Source: Candidatus Omnitrophota bacterium (lineage in GTDB: Bacteria > Omnitrophota > Gorgyraeia > JABMRN01). From it: a stretch of DNA of 12,794 bases. The stretch spans positions 1 through 12,794 of the forward strand of contig JAQVOV010000038.1 of NCBI GenBank assembly GCA_028702395.1, given 5' to 3'. The notes under the pieces were generated by a model that had not been told where the DNA came from, ran no database searches, and saw only the letters and a program-made list of their open reading frames with translations. Shown here piece by piece: positions 6,591-12,794 of this stretch. Within the stretch, counting starts at the first letter, position 1. Every line of letters starts with the position of its first letter. The position numbers and the translations under genes were made by a program.

Positions 6591-6628
6591 CTAGTTACTA
6601 GTTTCTAATTACTAGTCACCAAACCCTA

Positions 6629-8374
6629 TTAACTCTCTACAGTTGCACCCTTATCCGCACTTGAAACAAAATGTGCATATCGTGCAAGCCAACCGCCTTT
6701 AACCTTGCTTTTAAAAGGTTTTTGAAGCTTACGTCGTTTATCTAACTCTTCTTTGCTGAGTTTGGCATTTATGCTATACTTGTTAACATCTATTTCAATT
6801 ATATCACCATTTTTTAAAAGCCCTATTTCGCCGCCAGAAGCTGCCTCTGGAGCAACATGTCCTATACAAAGACCTCTTGTTCCTCCTGAAAATCTTCCGT
6901 CAGTTATTAATGCTGCTCTTATATTTGCACCTTTAATAGCTGCTGTAGGAGAAAGCATTTCCTGCATACCAGGACCGCCTTTAGGCCCTTCATATCTAAT
7001 CACAACAACATCACCATCTTTTACCTTACCTTTTAATATCCCGCTTAAAGCATCTTCCTGAGATTCAAATATCTTTGCTTTCCCTGAAAATTGAAGCATA
7101 TCCTTATCAACTCCGCTAGTTTTTACAACAGCTCCATTTTTAGCTATATTCCCGAAAAGAATTGCAAGACCCCCTGTTTTGGAAAATGGTTCTGTTGCTT
7201 TTTTAAGGATAGTTCCGTCAGGTTCAGGAGAATTGTTTACATAATCTCCCAATATTCCATAGACTGTCTTGGCATTAAGGTCTAACACTGTTTTATTATT
7301 TTTATATATGGTTTTAAGAATGGCTCCCATGCCACCAATTCTATCAACATCTTCCATATGCACTTCAGGTCTTGAAGGAGAAACTTTTATTACATTTGGA
7401 ACCTGTTTGGAAAGTTTGTTGAGTCTGTTAAGATCATATTTTATACCTGCTTCATTAGCTAATGCCAAAAGATGTAAAACAGTATTCGTTGATCCGCCCA
7501 TTGCCATATCAAGAACAAAAGCATTATCTAATGCTTTTTTAGTGAGAATATCCAATGGCCTTATGTTATTCTTTAATAATTTTTTAACGAGTGTTTGTGC
7601 TGCAATTTTAGCAAGTTCTATTCTTTTTGGATTTATTTTAAATTGTCTTTTTTTGCCTTTCTGCTTTGCAGTTGCTGTTATGGTTCCATTACCTGGTAAA
7701 GCAAAACCAAGAATTTCTCCTAGAGAATTCATGGAATTTGCAGTAAAAAGACCTGCGCAACTACCAAACCCTGGACAAGCAATTTCCGTCAATTCATCTA
7801 ATTGCTTTTTACTGATTTTCCCAACACTATATTTCCCTACTGCTTCTGAAACAGATATAAGATCTGTATTATCCTGCCCTGCTAGCATAGGGCCTCCGCT
7901 TAAGTATATAGCAGGAATGTTCATGCGTACCATTGCATTATACATGCCAGGAACTATTTTATCACAGTTACCTATTCCTATCCAAGCATCACAAGGATGC
8001 GCACCTATTATTGTTTCAATCTGATCAGTTATAAGCTCCCGTGACGCAAGAGAATATTTCATACCAAAATGCCCCATTGCAATACCATCGCAGACAGCAC
8101 CGCCTATATTTGTATACCATACATTTACATCAAGCTTTTCTAATTCTTTTTTTACAATTTGACCTATCACATCAAGATGAGCATGTCCAGGTATCTGTGT
8201 TGTATATGAATTAATTATTGTTACAAAAGGTTTTTTCAGATCTGTTATTTTTTTAATAACACCTTCTGCTATCATTAAAGATTGAGCAGGGCACATATGT
8301 GCACCTTCCCTGAACACTTTACTTCCTTTTTCTCTAACATTTTTTATTCCGTCATTGACTGGTATGTTTGACAT
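6629..8374 (-). CDS. ilvD: Dihydroxy-acid dehydratase
   Basis: A 581-residue enzyme of the IlvD/Edd family. It dehydrates 2,3-dihydroxy-isovalerate and 2,3-dihydroxy-3-methylvalerate to the 2-keto acids in valine/isoleucine (and leucine, pantothenate) synthesis. I start it at MSNIPVNDG (ATG 8372-8374) because GGGAGG lies 8 nt upstream; the frame is open 10 codons further to 8404 but that start has no such site. Motifs (numbered from MSN) are CDGIAMGH 95-102, HPCDAW 126-131, GNCDKIVPGM 135-144 with Cys137 and metal-binding Lys139, CPGFGSCAGLFTANSMN 200-216, and near the C-terminus LITDGRFSGGTRG with the catalytic serine. At the first iron-sulphur cysteine position of many 2Fe-2S enzymes this protein has IPGHAHL (61-67), like the E. 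coli-type enzyme, so an oxygen-labile 4Fe-4S cluster is possible. No other ilv gene is nearby, so regulation is unclear. Confidence 0.96.
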   Translation of the reverse strand: MSNIPVNDGIKNVREKGSKVFREGAHMCPAQSLMIAEGVIKKITDLKKPFVTIINSYTTQIPGHAHLDVIGQIVKKELEKLDVNVWYTNIGGAVCDGIAMGHFGMKYSLASRELITDQIETIIGAHPCDAWIGIGNCDKIVPGMYNAMVRMNIPAIYLSGGPMLAGQDNTDLISVSEAVGKYSVGKISKKQLDELTEIACPGFGSCAGLFTANSMNSLGEILGFALPGNGTITATAKQKGKKRQFKINPKRIELAKIAAQTLVKKLLKNNIRPLDILTKKALDNAFVLDMAMGGSTNTVLHLLALANEAGIKYDLNRLNKLSKQVPNVIKVSPSRPEVHMEDVDRIGGMGAILKTIYKNNKTVLDLNAKTVYGILGDYVNNSPEPDGTILKKATEPFSKTGGLAILFGNIAKNGAVVKTSGVDKDMLQFSGKAKIFESQEDALSGILKGKVKDGDVVVIRYEGPKGGPGMQEMLSPTAAIKGANIRAALITDGRFSGGTRGLCIGHVAPEAASGGEIGLLKNGDIIEIDVNKYSINAKLSKEELDKRRKLQKPFKSKVKGGWLARYAHFVSSADKGATVES

Positions 8375-8377
8375 ATT

Positions 8378-8392
8378 TATTTCCTCCCTTAT
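8378..8392 (-). promoter_or_regulatory. Shine-Dalgarno site fixing the ilvD start
   Basis: Minus strand TAAGGGAGGAAATAA holds GGGAGG 8 nt before the ATG at 8374. This strong site favours the 581-residue start over the longer frame from 8404. Confidence 0.8.
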
Positions 8393-8402
8393 TATGATTT
8401 TC

Positions 8403-8594
8403 AAGGAAAAAGGTAAAAGTAGAAAATCTGGTTATCATTGTGGAATCTTATGCTAAGCAAATTTTTAGTGTCTGTGTCTGTTTCTGTGTCTGTAAAGGAA
8501 CGTCCTAAATATAGTTTTTTTACCTCTTTTAGAAGGATCCACCACTGACACAGACACAGACACTAATTACTTTTCCTTTTTACTTTTTACTTTC
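8403..8594. repeat. Nested inverted-repeat element E (AAAAAGG outer, GTGTCTGT inner)
   Basis: The outer left flank (8403-8449, AAGGAAAAAGGTAAAAGTAG then an 18-nt block identical to 2928-2945) and outer right flank (8565-8594, TTACTTTTCC...TTTTTAC) are of the element C type. Between them sits an element of the D type: arms TAGTGTCTGTGTCTGT (8466-8481) and its perfect complement (8549-8564), with core GGAACGTCCTAAATATAGTT (8498-8517). It therefore looks like a D-type unit inserted into a C-type unit. Together they fill the space between the OmpA-like stop codon and the ilvD ribosome site. Confidence 0.75.
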
Positions 8595-8597
8595 GCT

Positions 8598-11500
8598 CTA
8601 TATCGCTTGTATAATAATATCTACTCTTCTATTTTTCTTTCGTCCCTGTTCTGTAGCATTATCAGCTACCGGAACATATTCTCCACAGCCGATAACGGAA
8701 AATCTGTTCGGCTGCATATTTTTGTCATCAACAAAATATCCTAAAACAGACAATGCCCTTGCAGTTGAAAGTTCCCAATTAGAATTCCAATCAGAATATT
8801 TTATAGGCGTATTATCTGTATGCCCCAATATTTCCACTTTATTGCTCTCAACTGTTGTTTTTAACACTTCGCTAATATCATCCAAAATTTTTTGTCCTTC
8901 TACGTTTATTTGTGCACTACCTGAATTGAACAGTTTATCTGTAAGGACTGTCATTTCTATTCCTTTATCAGAAAGCTCTAACTCTACCTTATAATCATCT
9001 ATCTCTGGCTGAAGCTGTTCTTGAATTTTTGCCATAGCAACTCCAAGTTGAGAAAATTTACGAGACACTTCACTCTCATCTTCATTTAATTTAGCTACAA
9101 GTGTTTTATTCTCTTTTTTCAGCATGTCAATATTATTATCTTTTTTTTCAGCCTCGGTTTTTAAACTGATCACTTGTTGTTCCAGATCATCTATAGCAGC
9201 TTTTTCTTGTTCTTCTTTTACATTAAGTTTTTGTTCAACTTCAGATAAAAGGTCGGATTTACTTACAGAAAGTCTCATCTCTTTAGCTAAATTATTCTTA
9301 ACTTCCTCTAACTGTGCCGTTAACTCGTCAATACGCTGCTGTTTTACAGAGACATCCTCATAAGTCCCATCAAGTAAAGCCTGAACAGCTTTTTTGTATT
9401 TTTCTGTTTCCTGTAAAGAAGATGCTAATTCACGCTTATTGTTCTTATCCAGATCTTCAAGAACTTTCAAGTTAGACAAATACTCTTTTTCCTTATTGGA
9501 AAATTTGTTTTCGAGACTGCTCATATCTCTTTGCAAAGTCCTTATTGTGTCGGTCTTTAGTTCATTATCTTTGTTCATTTTATTAAGATCTTTTTGCAAC
9601 ATTACATTTTCTTGATCTATTTTTTTCACTGTAGCAGTTTTTGCTTCTATTATATTTCCTTTATCTTTAATATCAGCTTCAAGCGTTTCGATCTTTTTTG
9701 ACATACTGTTTATCTTCTTATCCAAAGAAGAGAGTTCTTTTTCATTGTCAGACATCTTTTTGTTGTGAAGTTTTACAAGGTCATCATATTTTGTTTTTTG
9801 TTCACTTAATTGAGCCATTGTGGCATTCAGATCATCAGTAGTCTTCTTTAACTCTTTTTCTAAAGATCCTATGTTTTTTTGCTTAGACATTATATTTTCG
9901 TTCAACGATATTTCCTTTGCCTCAAACTCTTTTGTTTTAGCTTTATATTCCGTTTCAATTTCAGAATATTCTTTTTCCTTTGCACTTAACAAATTCTTAG
10001 TTAAAAGCAATTCCTTGTTGACATTCTCTATTTCTTGACTATTAGAGCTTATTAATAATTGTTTTTGTTTGATATCATTGTTCAAAGAACCTATAGTCTT
10101 TTCGTACTCTGCTTTTTCATTTTGATGGACTATTTTACTGTCATTAAAACTCTTTTCCACACTTGCCGCTTTTTGCTCTTTTTCCTGCAACGATGCTCTC
10201 AGGGAATCTATAGTACTGTTCAGTTGAATAATAAGGTCTTCCTTATTCTTTTTTTCACCATTCAGAATATTTATATTACTTTCTTTTGCCGCAAGATCTT
10301 TCTCAAGGATAGATATCTTTTGCTTTCCTTCAGCTATATCTTTTTGCAAAACACTTATCTCTTGTTTTGCTTTGGACAAATTCTCAGAAGAAGTCTCTAT
10401 TTCTTTTTTTAAAAGGTTCTCTTTCTGATCCATTGCTGTTTTTATGGAGTCTGCATTTTTTGACATGTTAATAGTTTCAAGTTTTTGATCTTCGTAATCC
10501 TTTTTGGCCTTTTGCAATGTTATATTGATCTCTGAAATCTGTTTTTGAAGATCATTGTTGCTCTTTTCTTTTTCTATCAATACTTTTTGGGCTTGTTCAT
10601 ATTGAAGTTTGCTTTGCTCCAACTGTTTTTTAAATGATTCGATCATTACATCTGAATCATTGATCTTTTTTTGCAACTCTTCCAATGTTTGCTTCTTTAA
10701 TAGCAATTCTTTATTAGTTTCTCCAAAGAGTTTGTTCGCTTCTTCGTTATCCTGTTTTAATTTTAAGACTTCCTGCTGTTTTTTTTCAAGTGTTTTTATA
10801 CTGTTATCTTTTTCTAGGCTCAAAGAACTCATGCTTGTTTGCAATTTTAAAATATCTTCATTTTTCTGTGCGATATCTTTATTAAGCAAGTCAAGTTTAC
10901 TTTCAAGTAACTTTATTCCCTCCTCCAATTTTTCAGCTTTGGTCTTATATTCAAGATCATTTTGTTGTTCCTGTGCTTGTTTTTTGTTAGTTTCATCTAT
11001 CTCTTTTTTCAGGACCTCTATCATTTGATCTTTTTCTGATAAGCCCCCTTTTAAGGATTCTGTTGTTAAAACAAGGTCTTTTATCTTGATCTCTAGGTCT
11101 TTTATGTTTTTTTCATAAAGTATGACATTTTCCTCTTTTTTTATAACTTCTCTATTGTTTGCAGCCATATCTTTTTTTAAAGACTCTATCATTTCATCTT
11201 TTGCCAAAAGCTTGCCATTTAAAGAATCCGTTGTTGAAACAAGAGCCGCTATATTCTCATTTAAACTTTCTGTTTTCTTTTCATAGTCTTCCTTTATATT
11301 TTTTTGTTCTTTTTGAAATTGCAACAGCTCTTCTTCGTATTTCTGGATGAGTGCATCTTTTTCTTTTTTAAGCTCAGATAAACTTATACGCAAAGAATCA
11401 GTTTGTTTGTTCTTTGAAGCTATTTCTTTTTTTAAGTTTACAAGGTTATCTGCCGTTGTTTCTCCACCCTGCTTATCTGTAAGCTTTTCCAATAGATCCC

Positions 11501-11675
11501 CATAAAGATCCAGATCTTTATACAGTTCGTCTATTTTATTTTGCTTCTCTGTTAACTGCTCGTTAAGATATTTTATTTTCTGTTCAAGATCCGTCTGCGA
11601 ATACACATTTGTGCAAAACAAAGTTAAAACTACCAGAACAGTTATAATTACAGAAAAAAAGTTGTTTCTTCTCAT
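8598..11675 (-). CDS. Giant coiled-coil protein with C-terminal OmpA/MotB-like domain
   Basis: A 1025-residue protein. Residues 1-26 form a Sec signal (basic MRRNN, hydrophobic core, likely cut after VYS). Residues about 27-900 are almost continuous heptad-rich coiled coil, charged and nearly Pro-free. The last 100 or so residues are an OmpA-family peptidoglycan-binding domain with LFNSGSAQI, GHTDNTPI, NWELSTARA and GRKKNRRVDI; the TPI...NWELS wording is closest to MotB/OmpA-like anchors. The expected role is a periplasmic or outer-membrane-linked rod bound to peptidoglycan, an envelope spacer or tether. There is no TM beta-barrel. Within the coil a 56-residue period is visible: L145VSTTDSL...DEMIESLKKD and L201VLTTESL...DQMIEVLKKE, with another TDSL at 92-95. 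The start at 11675 has AGAGGT upstream, placed inside the end of the ykgJ-like gene, so translation is probably coupled to it. Partner proteins are unknown. Confidence 0.88.
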   Translation of the reverse strand: MRRNNFFSVIITVLVVLTLFCTNVYSQTDLEQKIKYLNEQLTEKQNKIDELYKDLDLYGDLLEKLTDKQGGETTADNLVNLKKEIASKNKQTDSLRISLSELKKEKDALIQKYEEELLQFQKEQKNIKEDYEKKTESLNENIAALVSTTDSLNGKLLAKDEMIESLKKDMAANNREVIKKEENVILYEKNIKDLEIKIKDLVLTTESLKGGLSEKDQMIEVLKKEIDETNKKQAQEQQNDLEYKTKAEKLEEGIKLLESKLDLLNKDIAQKNEDILKLQTSMSSLSLEKDNSIKTLEKKQQEVLKLKQDNEEANKLFGETNKELLLKKQTLEELQKKINDSDVMIESFKKQLEQSKLQYEQAQKVLIEKEKSNNDLQKQISEINITLQKAKKDYEDQKLETINMSKNADSIKTAMDQKENLLKKEIETSSENLSKAKQEISVLQKDIAEGKQKISILEKDLAAKESNINILNGEKKNKEDLIIQLNSTIDSLRASLQEKEQKAASVEKSFNDSKIVHQNEKAEYEKTIGSLNNDIKQKQLLISSNSQEIENVNKELLLTKNLLSAKEKEYSEIETEYKAKTKEFEAKEISLNENIMSKQKNIGSLEKELKKTTDDLNATMAQLSEQKTKYDDLVKLHNKKMSDNEKELSSLDKKINSMSKKIETLEADIKDKGNIIEAKTATVKKIDQENVMLQKDLNKMNKDNELKTDTIRTLQRDMSSLENKFSNKEKEYLSNLKVLEDLDKNNKRELASSLQETEKYKKAVQALLDGTYEDVSVKQQRIDELTAQLEEVKNNLAKEMRLSVSKSDLLSEVEQKLNVKEEQEKAAIDDLEQQVISLKTEAEKKDNNIDMLKKENKTLVAKLNEDESEVSRKFSQLGVAMAKIQEQLQPEIDDYKVELELSDKGIEMTVLTDKLFNSGSAQINVEGQKILDDISEVLKTTVESNKVEILGHTDNTPIKYSDWNSNWELSTARALSVLGYFVDDKNMQPNRFSVIGCGEYVPVADNATEQGRKKNRRVDIIIQAI

Positions 11676-11678
11676 TTT

Positions 11679-12065
11679 CTACCTCTTTATTGTTTTTTTT
11701 AGTTTGTTTTTCTTTCTTTTAAGAAGATATTTGTCAAGATCCTCAGGAAAATTAAACATTATATCGTAAAACTTACCATATCTTTCGCAATGAGGCGGGT
11801 TATGAGTTTTACATTTATCCATCCGTTTATCATAAATTGAACATCTATTTTTAGTATCAAGGTACATACATTTTCCTTCTACTAACTGATGCCATTTATT
11901 GTGTCTTATATAAACTTTTACAGTATCAAATTGAAGCTGCCATTTTAAGTCTTCAATCTCTTGTTTTGTCACAGGCTTACCAATATGCATAGCAAGATTA
12001 TAACAACATATCGCTGGACATCCTACGCAGTCTTTATGACTATGTTTATCGTTATTTTTTTCCAT
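11679..12065 (-). CDS. YkgJ-family Cys-rich (zinc/iron-chelating) protein
   Basis: A 128-residue cytoplasmic protein with the CxxC...CC pattern of the YkgJ / UPF0153 family (CxxCxxxCC-type). Cysteines are at 13, 16, 20, 21, 66, 75, 85 and 93, arranged as CVGCPAICC, GKCMYLD, NRCSIYD, KCKTHNPPHC. The family is thought to bind Zn or an Fe-S cluster; its biochemical role is not settled. The C-terminus is very basic (KRKKNKLKKTIKR). The ATG at 12065 is preceded by AGAAAGATAAA, a weak ribosome site. Its stop (11679-11681) is 3 nt before the ATG of the coiled-coil OmpA-like gene, so the two form a tight operon with overlapping signals. A metal-cluster protein paired with an envelope anchor is not a pairing I recognise. 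Confidence 0.85.
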   Translation of the reverse strand: MEKNNDKHSHKDCVGCPAICCYNLAMHIGKPVTKQEIEDLKWQLQFDTVKVYIRHNKWHQLVEGKCMYLDTKNRCSIYDKRMDKCKTHNPPHCERYGKFYDIMFNFPEDLDKYLLKRKKNKLKKTIKR

Positions 12066-12271
12066 TTTATCTTTCTATGTCGTAAAACATTATGCGTTAT
12101 GCGATCATAACTTGTTATAAACCCTATTAAGCTTATGACTTCTAGCCCCTATCAACCCCTACAAGCTCGCGGCGCGTTGCTCGCAGCTCGAAGCTTATTC
12201 CTAATTTTAGTATATATATACTTTAGTGGGCATTAATATAACATAATATAATATATAAGTCTATAATAAAG
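12066..12271. other. AT-rich intergenic stretch upstream of the ykgJ-like gene
   Basis: No gene seen. It holds tandem TTATGCG units (about 12092-12105), direct repeats of AAGCTTAT, a GC-rich patch of GCTCG/GCGCG units near 12166-12192, and a perfect 14-bp palindrome AGTATATATATACT at 12209-12222. A -10-like TATAAC on the minus strand near 12116-12121 could serve the ykgJ-ompA operon, but I find no convincing -35. Confidence 0.5.
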
Positions 12272-12297
12272 TGGCTGATAGGACTTTAGCATTCAGC

Positions 12298-12317
12298 CCT
12301 GCCTGCCGGCAGGCAGG
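12298..12317. repeat. GGCAGG palindrome, copy 3 (intact 20 bp)
   Basis: Identical to 6571-6590. It lies between two AGCATTCAGC-containing units of the left arm of element F, as if inserted there. Confidence 0.85.
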
Positions 12318-12480
12318 TGTCAGCTATCAGCATTCAGCTAGTGGAACGTCCTGAATTATACTTTGTGACTTCTTTTGACTATTTACAATTATCCCAAAAG
12401 AGTTACCTGTTTAGTAACCCTATGGTACCAACTTATTCTTTTTAATTGTTATTGCTGAAGGCTGAAAGCTGATAGCTGGA

Positions 12481-12549
12481 AGTCCGCCAAAATTTTTATA
12501 AATTTTGGCGAGATCTCGCCATTTGCACTTCTACTGCCAATAGCGGACT
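12481..12549. mobile_element. 69-bp MITE-like element with AGTCCGC terminal inverted repeats
   Basis: The ends are AGTCCGCCAA and its partner TGCCAATAGCGGACT. Perfect 7-bp termini AGTCCGC / GCGGACT are followed by partly complementary bases. Inside is an 11-bp perfect hairpin CGCCAAAATTT (12485-12495) / AAATTTTGGCG (12500-12510) with TTAT loop, and an overlapping palindrome GGCGAGATCTCGCC (12507-12520). The dinucleotide GA flanks both sides. It is non-coding, so it would need a transposase from elsewhere. I recall similar AGTCCGC...GCGGACT repeats in other genomes but cannot confirm. Confidence 0.65.
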
Positions 12550-12554
12550 GAAGG

Positions 12555-12794
12555 CTAAATCCCCCATATAGCTTTGATATTATCAACATTTTCTACTAAC
12601 AACTCCATATAATCAAGCTCAAGAGCTATCATTTCTTCATCTTTTTTCCTAAGCCATTCAGAAAGCCAAGCAAACCGTATGGCGATTATATAATTTAATA
12701 ATAATTCCCAGCTTATATCTGAAAATAACAGCATTTTTTTTGACATTTTTATAAGTTCCCCAACTAAAGGACCTTGAAGACAATTAGGGTCTTC
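12555..12794 (-). CDS. 3' end of an unrecognised protein gene (partial, runs off right edge)
   Basis: The minus-strand frame ending at TAG 12555-12557 stays open to the very edge of the window, giving at least 79 residues: EDPNCLQGPLVGELIK, then MSKKMLLFSDISWELLLNY, and a tail ending NVDNIKAIWGI. An internal ATG at 12746 could start a 63-residue protein, but it has only a distant GGGGAA upstream, and the residues before it look coding. A longer truncated gene is therefore likelier. The visible part is helical and amphipathic (IIAIRFAWLSEWLRKKDEEM), with no clear membrane span or motif. I do not recognise the family. The stop codon falls in the outer right arm of element F. Confidence 0.5.
   Translation of the reverse strand, partial: EDPNCLQGPLVGELIKMSKKMLLFSDISWELLLNYIIAIRFAWLSEWLRKKDEEMIALELDYMELLVENVDNIKAIWGI

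Larger units (their letters stand above)
6430..6619. repeat. Intergenic inverted-repeat element B (TAGTGACTAG arms)
   Basis: The left arm at 6430-6472 has five degenerate TAGTGACTAG-type units; the right arm at 6591-6619 is complementary to it. Adjacent to the left arm is GTTAATAGGG (6477-6486). Its exact reverse complement CCCTATTAAC lies at 6625-6634 and contains the ilvD stop codon, so the inverted symmetry extends into the gene end. The segment from about 6554 to 6602 is nearly identical to the corresponding part of element A. Confidence 0.8.
12273..12562. repeat. Intergenic inverted-repeat element F (AGCTGATAGCTGAA arms) with insertions
   Basis: CAGCTATCAGC(A/T)TTCAGC at about 12321-12337 is complementary to the block at about 12460-12478. 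An outer pair (GGACTTTAGCATTCAGCC at 12281-12298 and GGACTGAAGGCTAAATCC at 12545-12562) is also near-complementary. The core GTGGAACGTCCTGAATTATA (12341-12360) matches the cores of elements D and E. A GGCAGG palindrome interrupts the left arm and a 69-bp MITE-like element interrupts the right arm. Confidence 0.7.

Noticed and set aside
7269..8024. Long plus-strand frame of 251 codons opposite ilvD
   Set aside because: It is the antisense shadow of a strongly supported enzyme gene. The translation shows no motif and no ribosome site was seen.
10059..11028. Plus-strand frames opposite the coiled-coil gene (Phe/Ser/Leu-rich)
   Set aside because: They are a mirror of Lys/Glu-rich heptads on the other strand, which yields Phe/Leu/Ser-rich nonsense.
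11601..11675. Lipoprotein signal for the OmpA-like protein using Cys21
   Set aside because: The residues before the Cys (LTLF) do not fit a lipobox. A signal-peptidase I cut after VYS fits better.
12092..12192. Possible tRNA or other structured RNA in the GC-rich patch
   Set aside because: No cloverleaf, T-loop or CCA-like end could be drawn. The sequence is explained by short repeated units.

Overview
The window looks like chromosome of an AT-rich, Gram-negative-type bacterium that uses the standard code. Supporting points are a peptidoglycan-binding OmpA-like protein with a Sec signal, clear Shine-Dalgarno sites on the housekeeping genes, and TGA used as stop. The gene set (seryl-tRNA synthetase, dihydroxy-acid dehydratase, a GT4 glycosyltransferase, an SLC12-like transporter, a YkgJ-type Cys-rich protein) is ordinary. 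The palindrome-laden intergenic DNA (CCTGCCTGCCGGCAGGCAGG, AGTCCGC...GCGGACT) reminds me of uncultured candidate-phylum genomes such as Omnitrophota. That placement is recall-based inference, not proof.

Left part (1-801, + strand): the 3' end of an unrecognised gene, then two tandem paralogous peptide genes of 71 and 75 codons. They share a leader-like N-terminus (MKKY-SPKT-I-L-QAIL-VC), three cysteines and a WCTQT motif, but have divergent Gly/Ser/Thr-rich C-termini. Both start codons lie 8 nt after an extended -10 box (TGATATACT) with no Shine-Dalgarno site, so both probably make leaderless mRNAs. A convergent gene (807-1466) encodes a membrane HExxH (M50-like) metalloprotease. This peptide/protease neighbourhood is the best candidate for an undescribed system.

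Middle and right part (1594-12794, all - strand): serS, a glycosyltransferase, an SLC12-type cation-chloride/amino-acid transporter, ilvD, then ykgJ-like followed 3 nt later by a 1025-residue coiled-coil OmpA-like protein, and finally the 3' end of an unrecognised gene running off the right edge. Except for the ykgJ/ompA pair, every junction is filled by an imperfect inverted-repeat element. Its arms are built of short tandem units (TAGTGACTAG, GTGTCTGT, AAAAAGG/GTAAAA, AGCTGATAGCTGAA). The arms usually reach from the stop codon of one gene to just ahead of the Shine-Dalgarno site of the next. Related cores, one nested element, a 30-bp perfect palindrome, three GGCAGG palindromes and a 69-bp MITE-like element lie inside them.

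The proteins do not form one pathway. serS and ilvD are core metabolism. The glycosyltransferase, transporter and OmpA-like protein are envelope functions. The peptides, protease and hairpin elements are the accessory and interesting part.
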